64,000 bases of DNA from Oscillospiraceae bacterium. GTDB taxonomy: Bacteria; Bacillota; Clostridia; Oscillospirales; Oscillospiraceae. Under the pieces are notes generated by a model. That model saw only the letters and a list, made by a program, of their open reading frames with translations, had not been told where the DNA came from and searched no databases. Of the stretch, positions 1 to 7,636 are shown in pieces. The DNA is taken from assembly GCA_015067995.1 (NCBI GenBank), contig SVLJ01000011.1:19476-83475 (forward strand), written 5' to 3'. A program made the translations under genes and the position numbers. Within the stretch, counting starts at the first letter, position 1. Each line of letters opens with the position of its first letter.

Positions 1-183
1 CGGCAGCCGGATCTCCCGATCCTCAAAGGCCATATCCGTCCATTTCAGCTGCTGCATTTCCCGTGGGGAGATCCCCGCATTCCACAGCAGCCGGAGAATG
101 ACCTCCATGATGCCGTCCCTGTGCTCTGCCAGAATTTTGGTCAGAGCAGCCTCTTCCTGTGCCTGCATCCGCTTTTTCAACAC
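1..183 (-). CDS. Tyrosine recombinase/integrase family protein, partial at window edge
   Basis: Only the first 61 codons are inside the window; the gene runs off the left edge. The proposed start is GTG at 183, nine bases after a GGAGGT ribosome binding site; an ATG 27 bases upstream is the alternative but would place that site inside the gene. The visible residues LLWNAGISPREMQQLKW resemble the start of the catalytic domain of phage-type integrases, where the Arg of the G-x-S/T-x-R-x-x-E motif is the first active-site residue. Direct N-terminal entry into the catalytic domain suggests a short integrase-like protein without the arm-binding domain, or a truncated one. The neighbouring tRNA-Val would suit an integration locus. 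Family assignment rests on one motif only. Confidence 0.5.
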   Translation of the reverse strand, partial: MLKKRMQAQEEAALTKILAEHRDGIMEVILRLLWNAGISPREMQQLKWTDMAFEDREIRLP

Positions 184-339
184 AGCTGCACCACCTCCGT
201 TTTCCAACATCATAGCGCAGGAAAATTTTAGCGGCAATACTCTCCGGCAATTTGTTACAAAATCGTAAGATATCGCCAAACAGCCTGTGAAATGGATTGC
301 TCAATGGCAGACCGTGCTCGTGGATGGCAAAATATGAAC

Positions 340-362
340 GCCGCCGGAGCTTCTCCGGCGGC
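340..362. repeat. Perfect 10-bp inverted repeat, hairpin
   Basis: GCCGCCGGAG and its exact complement are separated by three bases. No clean T-run follows on either strand, so it is only a possible terminator or a remnant of one. The rest of 184-396 contains no gene that I can support. Confidence 0.4.
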
Positions 363-398
363 CTCCAGCAGGTTTTGATGCAGAATCGTCCGCAAACG

Positions 399-430
399 CA
401 AAAAGACCGCAGCGAAAGCTGCGGTCTTTG
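399..430 (-). terminator. Intrinsic terminator of the tRNA-Val gene
   Basis: AAGACCGCAGC and its complement form an 11-bp stem with a GAAA/TTTC loop, followed on the minus strand by a run of T. It lies directly behind the tRNA 3' end. Confidence 0.85.
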
Positions 431-431
431 G

Positions 432-505
432 TGGACGGTATAGGACTCGAACCTATGACCCCCTGCACGTCAAGCAGGTGCTCTAGCCAGCTGAGCTAAC
501 CGTCC
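432..505 (-). tRNA. tRNA-Val (anticodon GAC)
   Basis: On the minus strand the acceptor GGACGGT pairs with ACCGTCC and the discriminator is A. The D-arm (TTAGCTCAGCTGGCTAGAG), the anticodon stem CCTGC/GCAGG around loop TTGACGT, and the T-arm with GGTTCGAGTCC are all intact. The loop gives anticodon GAC, reading GUC. CCA is not encoded. A strong promoter lies upstream and a terminator downstream, so it is a single-gene unit. Confidence 0.95.
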
Positions 506-520
506 GTGCGGAACAGGTAT

Positions 521-549
521 AGAATACACAATGTCCCCCCATTTGTCAA
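521..549 (-). promoter_or_regulatory. Promoter of tRNA-Val
   Basis: The minus strand reads TTGACA, 17 bases, TATTCT, about 15 bases upstream of the mature tRNA 5' end. It shares GTTGACAAA and a downstream GGGACAT with the promoter of the tRNA-Thr/Tyr unit. Confidence 0.8.
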
Positions 550-559
550 CACCTTTTTC

Positions 560-588
560 TTGAAAACTCAAAATTTTTTTGTTATACT
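560..588 (+). promoter_or_regulatory. Promoter of the SDR reductase gene
   Basis: TTGAAA, 17 bases (A/T-rich with a seven-T run), TATACT. It predicts a start near 595 and a 25-base leader containing the ribosome binding site. It is divergent from the tRNA-Val promoter, with only about ten bases between the two -35 boxes. Confidence 0.75.
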
Positions 589-619
589 CCATTCAGGATC
601 TCAGAAGGGAGAATATATC

Positions 620-1354
620 ATGCGAAAATGCGCTCTGGTCACCGGCTCTTCCCGCGGCATCGGCCGCGCAGTTGCCATCCAGCTGGCACGGGAAGGCTGG
701 CCCGTCTGCATCAATTATATTCAGCACCGGGACGCTGCCGAGAACCTGGTTCGCCAATTGCGCAGTGAAGGATACAGCGCCATCGCCATTCAGGCAGACG
801 TAGCGGACCGGCAGGCTGTCAACGCCATGGTCGCCGCTGCCGAAACGCAGCTTGGCCCCGTGGAGCTGCTGGTCAACAACGCCGGCGTAGCGGGACAGGC
901 GCTGTTTCAGGATGTCACCGACGAGATGTGGGACCGCTACATGGGCGTCAACCTCGGAGGTGCCCGAAACACCATTCAGGCCGTTCTTCCGCACATGCTC
1001 TCCGAGAAGCGCGGCTGCATCGTCAACGTCTCCTCCATGTGGGGTCTGCGGGGTGCCAGCTGCGAGGTGACCTACTCCTGCACCAAGGCCGCGCTCATCG
1101 CTCTCACACGCTCTCTGGCTCTGGAGCTGGCTCCCTCCCATATCCGGGTCAACTGTGTCGCCCCCGGCGTTATCAACACCGATATGGTGCAGGTGCTGGG
1201 ACAGGACGTTCTGGATGAGCTGGCTGTGCAGACACCGCTGGGACGGCTGGGCACGCCCGAGGACATTGCCCACGCAGTGTCCTTCTTCGCCTCCGAGAAG
1301 GCCTCCTTCATCACCGGTCAGGTGCTGACTGCCGACGGCGGTTTCATCGTCTGA
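620..1354 (+). CDS. SDR-family reductase, EF-P 5-aminopentanone reductase-like
   Basis: This 244-residue short-chain dehydrogenase starts at the ATG after AGAAGGGAGAA; the open frame extends upstream, but those codons lie in the promoter and leader. It shows the N-terminal NADP-binding motif TGSSRGIG (residues 8-15), NNAG near 88 and the catalytic Ser plus YSCTK pair near 140-157. The stretch SSMWGLRGASCEV and the following VNCVAPGVINTDM are typical of the YmfI type, which reduces the 5-aminopentanone on elongation factor P in Bacillus. Plain FabG (3-oxoacyl-ACP reductase) is the other reading, but no fatty-acid synthesis gene is nearby. The gene stands alone between its own promoter and a terminator. 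Confidence 0.75.
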   Translation: MRKCALVTGSSRGIGRAVAIQLAREGWPVCINYIQHRDAAENLVRQLRSEGYSAIAIQADVADRQAVNAMVAAAETQLGPVELLVNNAGVAGQALFQDVTDEMWDRYMGVNLGGARNTIQAVLPHMLSEKRGCIVNVSSMWGLRGASCEVTYSCTKAALIALTRSLALELAPSHIRVNCVAPGVINTDMVQVLGQDVLDELAVQTPLGRLGTPEDIAHAVSFFASEKASFITGQVLTADGGFIV

Positions 1355-1372
1355 TATATATATATATACGGA

Positions 1373-1409
1373 ATGCTTCCCGGCGCAGCTGCGCCGGGAA
1401 GCATTTTTG
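1373..1409. terminator. Bidirectional terminator between convergent genes
   Basis: A perfect 32-base palindrome (1373-1404) beginning ATGCTTCCCGGCGCAG is followed by T-runs on the plus strand. It closes the SDR gene and sits at the end of the convergent mazG-like gene. A short TA dinucleotide repeat precedes it. Confidence 0.85.
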
Positions 1410-1413
1410 TCCT

Positions 1414-1773
1414 TTATCGGTTTGTCCGCATCTGTTCCTTCAGTTCCGTATACTTGGCCGCACTGCCCCGCGCCAGCTCCACCGGGTATTTGGCTTCATT
1501 GCGGTCGATCTTGGCGTTCATGATCTCATCCAGATCCAGTCCGCACACATCTGCCATGAGAACGCAGTAGCTCAGCACATCCGCCAGCTCCTCCCGGACT
1601 TTATCCAGTTTCTCCCGGCACTCCACATCCGTACCGCTCCACTGGAAGATCTCCAGCAGCTCCGCCGCCTCCAGGCTCATGGAGATGGCCAGATCCTTGG
1701 GGGTATGGAACTGCCGCCAGTCCCGGTCGTCCCGGAATTTCAGCACCCGCTGAATGGTTTCATCTCTCAGCAT
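1414..1773 (-). CDS. MazG-family nucleotide pyrophosphohydrolase (dCTPase-like)
   Basis: The 119-residue protein begins at the ATG after AAGGAGTGACGAT; that ribosome binding site overlaps the stop codon of the upstream methyltransferase gene. It has the all-alpha MazG fold signature: WRQFHTPKDLAISMSLEAAE near the N-terminus, FQW, then EELADVLSY, whose acidic residues bind Mg2+. The single-domain length and the FHTPKDLA motif match the RS21-C6/YpjD-type enzymes that hydrolyse non-canonical or excess dNTPs such as dCTP to the monophosphate and pyrophosphate. It is translationally coupled to the RsmH-type gene. Confidence 0.85.
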   Translation of the reverse strand: MLRDETIQRVLKFRDDRDWRQFHTPKDLAISMSLEAAELLEIFQWSGTDVECREKLDKVREELADVLSYCVLMADVCGLDLDEIMNAKIDRNEAKYPVELARGSAAKYTELKEQMRTNR

Positions 1774-1777
1774 ATCG

Positions 1778-2815
1778 TCACTCCTTGATGGCCCAGCGCA
1801 GCTTGGTGGATTTGGCCCGGGGATTCCGGAAGCACTCCTCAGCCGACGGTCGGACGGCATCCGCCGACACATCACGGTAAAGCCCCTCCCGCAGATGCTG
1901 CCGGAACGCCTGCTTCACCAGCCGGTCTTCTCCGGAATGGAAAGTCAGCACCGCCACTCTGCCGCCGCTTTTCAGCACGCCGGGCAGCTTCTCCAGAAAG
2001 GCATACAGCACCTCAAATTCGCTGTTCACATCGATGCGCAGCGCCTGGAAGGTGCGCTGGCAGGATTTCTTCACAGCTTCCTTCCGTTCCTTGGCCGGAA
2101 GGAATTCCAGCGCCTTCTCCACCACCGCCGCCAGCTGGCGGGTGGTGTCGATGCTGCCGCCCCGGCGAAACACCTCATGGATCGCCTTGGCGATGCGGTC
2201 TGCATAAGGCTCGTCGGAGTTCTCCACCAGCATGGCCTCCAGCTCATCCCTGTCCAGCTCACGGAGCCGCTGAGCCGCCGTGATGCCGGCGGTGGGGTCC
2301 AGCCGCAGATCCAGCGGCCCGTCCTGCTTGAAGGTAAAACCCCGCTCCGGGTTGTCGATCTGCATGGAACTAACGCCCAGATCCGCCAGAATGAAGTCGA
2401 ACTTCTCTCCCGGCGCCACCTGATCCAGCTCCGCGAAATTCATCCGACGGATGGTAAGGATCTCCGGTCCAAACCCCAGTTCCGCCAGCCGCTGCCGGGT
2501 CTTTTCCGACTCGATGGGATCTACGTCGGTGGCATACATATGCCCCTGTCCCTCCAGCTTTTCCAGCATCCGGCGGGTATGTCCGCCGTAGCCCAGCGTA
2601 GCGTCCAGTCCCACCTGTCCCGGTCGGATCTGCAGGACATCCAGAATCTCATCCACCATGATAGAGATGTGCATACCCGCCGGAGTTTTGCCGCTCCGGA
2701 TGATCTTCTCCACGTCGGCCTGATATTTCTCCGGCTGCAGCTCCTTGTATTTTTCCTGATAGCTGCGGGGATGGGTTCCCTTATACCGCACCCGGCGCTT
2801 GTGTTCCTGCTCCAT
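1778..2815 (-). CDS. RsmH-type SAM-dependent rRNA methyltransferase, N-terminally extended
   Basis: A 345-residue member of the 16S rRNA (cytosine1402-N4)-methyltransferase family. The start is the ATG after AGGAGCGTGAAACT; the upstream extension of the frame has no ribosome binding site. The SAM motif is LDATLGYGGHT, followed by LADLGVSSMQIDNPERGF, KQDGPLDLRLD, RTFQALRIDVN, VLTFHSGEDR and the closing NPRAKSTKLR. Canonical RsmH is about 310 residues and sits in the dcw cluster beside ftsL. This one has about 40 extra basic N-terminal residues, reads LGYGGHT instead of the usual GxGGHS, and lies next to a MazG hydrolase. It may be a paralogue with another rRNA target, or the only copy; the window cannot decide. 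Confidence 0.85.
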   Translation of the reverse strand: MEQEHKRRVRYKGTHPRSYQEKYKELQPEKYQADVEKIIRSGKTPAGMHISIMVDEILDVLQIRPGQVGLDATLGYGGHTRRMLEKLEGQGHMYATDVDPIESEKTRQRLAELGFGPEILTIRRMNFAELDQVAPGEKFDFILADLGVSSMQIDNPERGFTFKQDGPLDLRLDPTAGITAAQRLRELDRDELEAMLVENSDEPYADRIAKAIHEVFRRGGSIDTTRQLAAVVEKALEFLPAKERKEAVKKSCQRTFQALRIDVNSEFEVLYAFLEKLPGVLKSGGRVAVLTFHSGEDRLVKQAFRQHLREGLYRDVSADAVRPSAEECFRNPRAKSTKLRWAIKE

Positions 2816-2897
2816 AGTTTCACGCTCCTGTGTTGGTTTTGCTGTTTGGCACATTATAGCACAGCTGCTCTCACAGGGCAAGAATCCCCGAAATATC

Positions 2898-2928
2898 AAA
2901 ACCGGCACCCCCTTTGCGGAGTGCCGGT
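2898..2928 (-). terminator. Terminator of the mlrC-like gene
   Basis: ACCGGCAC pairs with GTGCCGGT around a 12-base loop, followed on the minus strand by TTTTGATATTT. It lies seven bases past the stop codon of the M81 peptidase gene and before the rsmH leader. Confidence 0.8.
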
Positions 2929-2934
2929 CCATTT

Positions 2935-4416
2935 TTATTTCCACTCCGGATCGCCCAGCGGGAAATACGATGTATTCACATGTTTGAAATCAAATACCGT
3001 CAGGTCTGCACTCTGGATTCCAGGGGATTCACAGGGAATAATGGTCTTGGCGCGGCCTGTCCACCAACCCTTGAAGTGCTGTGCGGATTTCAGCGCCAGA
3101 ATGCGCATTTCCTGCCAGTCGATGCCCACGATGCGGAAGGGGCCGTCGTCCAGCGTCTGCTGACGGACAGTGCCCACAACAATGGATACATTGCCCACCT
3201 GCAGCAGCACGGTGGCTCCCATGTTTCTGCGTCCGCCGTAACCCATGGGATTCTGGTTGATGTACGTGCCGTCGCTGATGGTCTTCACATAGGCATCCTT
3301 CAGCGCAACGGGCTCTCCGTGCAGGTCATCTGTCTTTCCGCCCAGCAGGCAGTCGATACGGCTGCCGACACCGGCAGCAATGGCCTGCTGCACCACCTCA
3401 GGATCCAGGATAAATCCGTACGCCGAGCCCGGCAGGTCCCGCTTGAGCATTTCCCGCAGCAGATGTGTGCCGTCGCCGGGTCCACCACCGCCGGGATTGT
3501 CGGAGGATTCGTTGATCACCACCGGCAACTCCGCCTGCTCCGCCAGATCCATAGCTTTCTCCGCAGAGTAGATGGGAACGGCAAAGTCTCTGCGGCGGCT
3601 CCAGGCATACTCTGCAATACGGTGAGCAGCACGCTCTGCCGTTTCCTTCGTCTCTGCCACCGTCACCACGCTGACGCCTGACTGTTCAAAATCCGCATAG
3701 GGGAAGCCGTGGAAGAAGGACGCATCCCGCAGTCCCGGCTCTGTTTTCACCAGTTCCGCCATGAAGTTCTTCACATCACAGGCCGGGCCGGACAGGGTCA
3801 CGCCGCAGGCAGGCGGCAGATGCCACGGCAGCTGCACCAGTGCCTGATGGAACTGTGTCCCCTGTGTCAGCTGCTCATGCAGCAGCCGGATCACCAGCCG
3901 CGCCGCCTCATAGGTATCCGTGTGGGGATATTCCTTGTAGCCCACGATGACCTCGCTGAGCTCCAGCATCTCCGGGGTGATGTTGCCGTGGAGATCCAGC
4001 ACCATGCCGATGGGCATTTCCCTGCCGAACCGTGCACGCAGCGCCCGCAGCAGCTCCGCCTCCACATCGGGATACCCCTCCGCGATGGCAGCACCGTGGA
4101 TGTTCAGGGCGATGGCATCCAGCGGCGCTTCGCAGTGTGCCGTCCAGCATTGCTCCACAAATAGATCCCGATACATTTCAAAGGCATCCTGCCTGGTTGC
4201 ATCGCAGGGTGTGATATTCACATGACTGGCCGCCAGCAGCTGGATTCCCAACTCACGGCACTCATCAATGAATCCACCCATCATGCACCGGACACCTGTG
4301 CAGCTGCGGATGTACGCTTCTCCCACCTTCATGATCCGGTTGACCGTTTCAACGTCAGCGGCAATATTGCTGAACGAATTGGTTTCGTGTTCCAGACCTC
4401 CCGCAATGATACGCAT
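2935..4416 (-). CDS. M81 family metallopeptidase (MlrC-like)
   Basis: A 493-residue protein starting at an ATG preceded by AAAGGAGGCGATCCT. It opens with MRIIAGGLEHETNSFS, where H-E-T-N is the first metal-binding segment of the family named after microcystinase C. It continues with LNIHGAA, VLDLHGN, YPHTDTYE and the C-terminal domain with NESSDNPGGGGPGDGTHLL. MlrC enzymes are cytoplasmic zinc peptidases that finish linearised cyclic peptides. In gut bacteria the substrate is unknown and is probably a D-amino-acid or otherwise unusual peptide. The gene is monocistronic with its own palindrome-bearing promoter and terminator, which suggests control by a dedicated repressor. Confidence 0.85.
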   Translation of the reverse strand: MRIIAGGLEHETNSFSNIAADVETVNRIMKVGEAYIRSCTGVRCMMGGFIDECRELGIQLLAASHVNITPCDATRQDAFEMYRDLFVEQCWTAHCEAPLDAIALNIHGAAIAEGYPDVEAELLRALRARFGREMPIGMVLDLHGNITPEMLELSEVIVGYKEYPHTDTYEAARLVIRLLHEQLTQGTQFHQALVQLPWHLPPACGVTLSGPACDVKNFMAELVKTEPGLRDASFFHGFPYADFEQSGVSVVTVAETKETAERAAHRIAEYAWSRRRDFAVPIYSAEKAMDLAEQAELPVVINESSDNPGGGGPGDGTHLLREMLKRDLPGSAYGFILDPEVVQQAIAAGVGSRIDCLLGGKTDDLHGEPVALKDAYVKTISDGTYINQNPMGYGGRRNMGATVLLQVGNVSIVVGTVRQQTLDDGPFRIVGIDWQEMRILALKSAQHFKGWWTGRAKTIIPCESPGIQSADLTVFDFKHVNTSYFPLGDPEWK

Positions 4417-4438
4417 AGGATCGCCTCCTTTACGCCAA

Positions 4439-4467
4439 ATTAAATATCATTTAATATCCGTTGTCAA
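4439..4467 (-). promoter_or_regulatory. Promoter with embedded perfect palindrome upstream of the M81 gene
   Basis: The minus strand reads TTGACA, 17 bases, TTTAAT. The plus-strand sequence ATTAAATATCATTTAAT (4439-4455) is a perfect 7-3-7 palindrome that covers the -10 box and most of the spacer. A repressor bound there would block RNA polymerase. Confidence 0.7.
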
Positions 4468-4573
4468 GCATAAACCCCAAAAATTTTACAACCGTTTTGC
4501 TGCGCTGTCATGGATCTACACGGTGCAGCTTTTCCCTTTGCAGATGGCAATGCTTTTACCGTCACACTGACAG

Positions 4574-4602
4574 TTGAATCCGCCAAAGCCTTGTAGTATA
4601 TT
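4574..4602 (+). promoter_or_regulatory. Promoter of the DUF4886 gene
   Basis: TTGAAT, 17 bases, TATATT, giving a leader of about 33 bases. A second TATAAT at 4623 is too close to the ribosome binding site to be the main -10. Confidence 0.55.
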
Positions 4603-4641
4603 AGAAAGCATCACATATATTTTATAATGGAGGATTGTCCC

Positions 4642-5370
4642 ATGAAGGTTCTGGCTATTGGAAACAGCTTTTCCGCGGATGCCACACGGTATCTCCATGA
4701 CATTGCCAAGGCGGACGACGTCACGCTGGAGGTCGCCAACCTTTACATCGGCGGCTGCCCGCTGGATCGGCATTACCGCAACATGCTCAGCGGTGCAAAG
4801 GCCTATGAGCTGCAGTACGACGGACACATGACCGGTTTCTCCGTGTCGCTGGACGACGCTCTGCTGAACCGCAGCTGGGATGTAGTCACGCTGCAGCAGG
4901 CCAGCCCGCGCAGCTTTGACAAGGCCAGTTATTTCCCCTACATTCAGGCACTGGCAGAGCATGTCCGCACCTGCCAGCCCACGGCAAAGCTGCTGGTTCA
5001 CCAGACCTGGGCCTACGAAGCCGGCAGCGACAAGCTGCTCCTGACCGCCGGCTATGAAACCCCCACCGGAATGCTGGCAGACATCTGCGCCGCATACAGT
5101 GAGGCTGCCGCGGAGATCCGGGCAGACGGCATCATCCCCTCCGGCGAATTGATGGGAAAGCTGCTGGAGCATGGCATTCCCAAGGTGCACAGAGATACCT
5201 TCCATGCCAGTCTGGGTCTGGGCAGATATGCATTGGGTCTGCTTTGGTACCGCATGCTCACAGGCGCCAGTGTCGCGGACAACGCCTTCTGCAGCTTCGA
5301 CCAGCCTGTTACCGAAGAGGAGCAGCGGATTGCCAAAGCCTGTGTTGACGCATTTGCGCTATTGTCATGA
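4642..5370 (+). CDS. DUF4886 (SGNH-hydrolase-like) protein
   Basis: A 242-residue protein. The ATG at 4642 is chosen over one 15 bases upstream because GGAGG sits at the right distance from it. It begins MKVLAIGNSFSADATRYL, where GNSFS is the SGNH-type nucleophile block, then NLYIGGCPLDRH, then VTLQQASPRS, and ends with DTFHASLGLGRYALG, which supplies the catalytic His. These match DUF4886, predicted to be an esterase or carbohydrate deacetylase. There is no signal peptide, so it is cytoplasmic. The HAD phosphatase gene follows after 93 bases, probably in the same transcript. Confidence 0.8.
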   Translation: MKVLAIGNSFSADATRYLHDIAKADDVTLEVANLYIGGCPLDRHYRNMLSGAKAYELQYDGHMTGFSVSLDDALLNRSWDVVTLQQASPRSFDKASYFPYIQALAEHVRTCQPTAKLLVHQTWAYEAGSDKLLLTAGYETPTGMLADICAAYSEAAAEIRADGIIPSGELMGKLLEHGIPKVHRDTFHASLGLGRYALGLLWYRMLTGASVADNAFCSFDQPVTEEEQRIAKACVDAFALLS

Positions 5371-5463
5371 CCCATCGCGCCGCTCAAAGGTCCGGCAGCA
5401 CGATCACGCCGGCACCACCCCGGACCACAGGATCATAAAGCCGCAGAAGGAGTGGTCATATCC

Positions 5464-6126
5464 ATGCACAGGGCGATCATTTTTGATGTAGACGGCACGC
5501 TGCTGGATACAGAACGGATCTATATGCACGCATGGCAGAAAGCAGGCGCATCCTTTGGCTATGCCATTCCCCGAGAAGTTCTGCTGCAGACCAGAGCCGT
5601 CAGCAGCAGCGTCTCCGAGTCTCTTTTTCGTCGCGCCTGCGGTCCGGATTTCCCCTACAGCAGAATCCGGGCGGAACGGGTAATCATCTCTGAGAAGATC
5701 ATCGACAGCAGCCCCGCGCACACTCTGCGGATGCCTTATGCGCAAGAGATTCTGGAATGGCTGAAGGAACAGGGATATATTCTGGCGGTAGCTTCCTCCA
5801 CCGACCTCAGCAAAACCCGCGCTCATCTGGAACACGCCGGTCTTCTGGACTTTTTCTCTGCCATTGTAGGCGGCGACATGGTGGAAAACGGGAAGCCCCA
5901 GCCGGACATTTTCCTGGAAGCAGCCGCTTTATGCCGCGTCCTTCCCCGGCACTGTCTGGTGGTGGGAGATACTCCCGCAGATGTGCTCGGCGGCACTGCC
6001 GCAGGTATGAAGGTCGTTCTGATCCCGGATCAGGTGCCCCTCGATTCCCAGACCTCATCCCTGAGCTGGAAGGTTCTTTCCGGACTGGAGCAGCTGAAGG
6101 ACACCGTCGCCCGGTGGGAATGCTGA
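5464..6126 (+). CDS. HAD-superfamily phosphatase, beta-phosphoglucomutase-like
   Basis: A 220-residue HAD-IA hydrolase. It starts at ATG 5464 after AGAAGGAG; the GTG twelve bases earlier overlaps that site. Motif I is FDVDGTLLDTE near residue 6 with both aspartates, motif II is the S in VASSTD, the lysine motif is near KPQPD, and motif III is VVGDTPADVLGG. A helical cap lies between motifs I and II. The family hydrolyses phosphosugars and related small phosphates; the exact substrate cannot be told from sequence. It is followed by a strong terminator. Confidence 0.85.
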   Translation: MHRAIIFDVDGTLLDTERIYMHAWQKAGASFGYAIPREVLLQTRAVSSSVSESLFRRACGPDFPYSRIRAERVIISEKIIDSSPAHTLRMPYAQEILEWLKEQGYILAVASSTDLSKTRAHLEHAGLLDFFSAIVGGDMVENGKPQPDIFLEAAALCRVLPRHCLVVGDTPADVLGGTAAGMKVVLIPDQVPLDSQTSSLSWKVLSGLEQLKDTVARWEC

Positions 6127-6135
6127 TGATACACA

Positions 6136-6176
6136 AAAGGTTCTGAATGCGTCAGACGCATTCAGAACCTTTTTTC
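6136..6176 (+). terminator. Terminator after the HAD gene
   Basis: AAAGGTTCTGAATGCGTC and its near-perfect complement form a long hairpin followed by six T. The A-run on the other side lets it work for the convergent minus-strand unit as well. Confidence 0.9.
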
Positions 6177-6183
6177 TGCCCGT

Positions 6184-6795
6184 TTATTTCAGCCTCTCCC
6201 GGATCGTCTGTACACCGCAGGACACCAGATATGCCGCAACGACCACAGAGCCGATCAGATCCAGCCAGTAGGAAACCGCGCTCTCCGGAAGGAGCACCAC
6301 CGACAGCAGTGCCAGCGTCACGCAGGCATCCACAAGGCTTTTCGCACGATAGAGCCGCGCCTGCACCGCCAGAATGGGATTGGGCTCCACCCGGTTGAGG
6401 CGGGCATACTTGCGCCAGAAGATAGTATTTGCGATCACGCCCAGCACGGCGATCACCAGGCCAGGAATCACATTGCCCTTGTCTTCACTGCCGGAGGTCA
6501 GCGCCAGAATCAGCATGATGGAACCGCCCAAACACATCATGGCTCCCACAAAGATGTTGGAAAACCGCTCCAGCCGCGCATTTCTCACCGCATTGGTTTC
6601 GCCGTCCCTGTTGGTCAGGCGGTATGTCACAAAGGCCATGACAATGGCCAGCAGCTCCGAGCTTCTGCGGACGAAATCTGCCAGCTGGGTGGAGCTTCTC
6701 CCCTCCAGCAGGCCGAGGCCTACCACAAGAGGGCCGGGCGCACTCATGATCACCGACCACAGCAGGGTGCGGCCGCCGGATTTTTTGTTGCTCAT
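6184..6795 (-). CDS. Cation diffusion facilitator-like membrane protein lacking the cytoplasmic domain
   Basis: A 203-residue integral membrane protein starting at the ATG after GGAGGTTTTGC, whose first bases overlap the stop of the upstream kinase-like gene (ATGA). It has about five hydrophobic segments. RRSSELLAIVMAFVTYRL and DACVTLALLSVVL near YWLDLIGS resemble the transmembrane half of CDF (cation efflux) transporters, including the second acidic helix. The usual cytoplasmic metal-sensing C-terminal domain is missing, since the protein stops right after the last helix. It might be a stand-alone transporter core or a membrane protein of other function. Confidence 0.6.
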   Translation of the reverse strand: MSNKKSGGRTLLWSVIMSAPGPLVVGLGLLEGRSSTQLADFVRRSSELLAIVMAFVTYRLTNRDGETNAVRNARLERFSNIFVGAMMCLGGSIMLILALTSGSEDKGNVIPGLVIAVLGVIANTIFWRKYARLNRVEPNPILAVQARLYRAKSLVDACVTLALLSVVLLPESAVSYWLDLIGSVVVAAYLVSCGVQTIRERLK

Positions 6796-7505
6796 GCAAA
6801 ACCTCCAAACAGATGAACCAGCGGCAGAAGGACCACCATAGCCGACAGAGGGCAAATCACCGTGTCATGACCGTCTCTGGAGCAAAGCTCCGCCAATGCG
6901 CTGACAAGGGCTGTCACCATCGGAATCACAATATATCCCGCCGATCCGATTCCGCCCCGGAGCAGCAAAACGGTCTCCACGCTGATCAGAGACACAGCAA
7001 ACATCGCGGCACTGCCTTCCAGACTTTTATGGCTGTCAGCAATGCCGAACCGGATCTTATGCCTGCCCCACCGTTTTCCTACCAGCGCCGCCGCAGCATC
7101 ACCGAAGCCCCATGCGTAAACCGATGCCAGCACCAGATACCGGTCATGCAGCCAGCCCCAACAAACGGAAATCACCACTGCGAACATGGCAAACACCAGC
7201 AGGAGACTCTCCTTCAATTCGCCCTTTTTTCGTTCGGTGGTCAGTTCGGAATACCCCCGGAATCGCTCAAACCATGCCAGAATGGGGTATACCACCGCGG
7301 CGAAAGACACCGCTGCCGCAGCAGCACGCCACCATGTATCAAACCCAAACACAAATACCGGCAAAGAACCCAGCAGAATACAGTGCAGGATCTTCCGAAA
7401 CAGCTCATCCGGTATACGGATCAGGTATCGGCAAAGGAGCGCCGGTGCCGCCGCGCACACAAAATAGATCAGCAGTGCCCGTGCGCCGTATAAAAATTCC
7501 TGCAT
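6792..7505 (-). CDS. Dolichol-kinase/phosphatidate cytidylyltransferase-like membrane protein
   Basis: A 237-residue, multi-pass membrane protein. The conserved YAWGFGDAAAALVGKRWG (about 138-155) and SHKSLEGSAAM are the hallmark of the dolichol kinase/phytol kinase/CDP-DAG synthase superfamily, which transfers phosphate or CMP from CTP to a membrane alcohol. In bacteria the likely substrate is a polyprenol or undecaprenol-like lipid, but this is an inference. It overlaps the CDF-like gene by four bases, so the two are translationally coupled. Confidence 0.65.
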   Translation of the reverse strand: MQEFLYGARALLIYFVCAAAPALLCRYLIRIPDELFRKILHCILLGSLPVFVFGFDTWWRAAAAAVSFAAVVYPILAWFERFRGYSELTTERKKGELKESLLLVFAMFAVVISVCWGWLHDRYLVLASVYAWGFGDAAAALVGKRWGRHKIRFGIADSHKSLEGSAAMFAVSLISVETVLLLRGGIGSAGYIVIPMVTALVSALAELCSRDGHDTVICPLSAMVVLLPLVHLFGGFA

Positions 7506-7636
7506 ACCTTCACCTCCCGGAAACAGTCTAACGTCACTGTATCAGAATCCACGCGCCGTAACAAGCGGAAATCCGCAATTTCTGACAAGTCCGGTCGAAA
7601 AAGGCCGACCGCTTTCTCACGGCAGTCTGCCCCTGT

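Noticed and set aside
620..1354. Calling the SDR gene fabG
   Set aside because: No fatty-acid synthesis genes are close and the SSMWG/ASCEV segment points to the EF-P modification type.
1754..3163. Plus-strand open frame across the rsmH region
   Set aside because: It is the mirror of rsmH, whose motifs are unmistakable on the minus strand, and it has no ribosome binding site.
4623..4628. TATAAT as -10 of the DUF4886 gene
   Set aside because: It would start the transcript inside or right before the ribosome binding site; the TTGAAT-17-TATATT pair upstream fits better.
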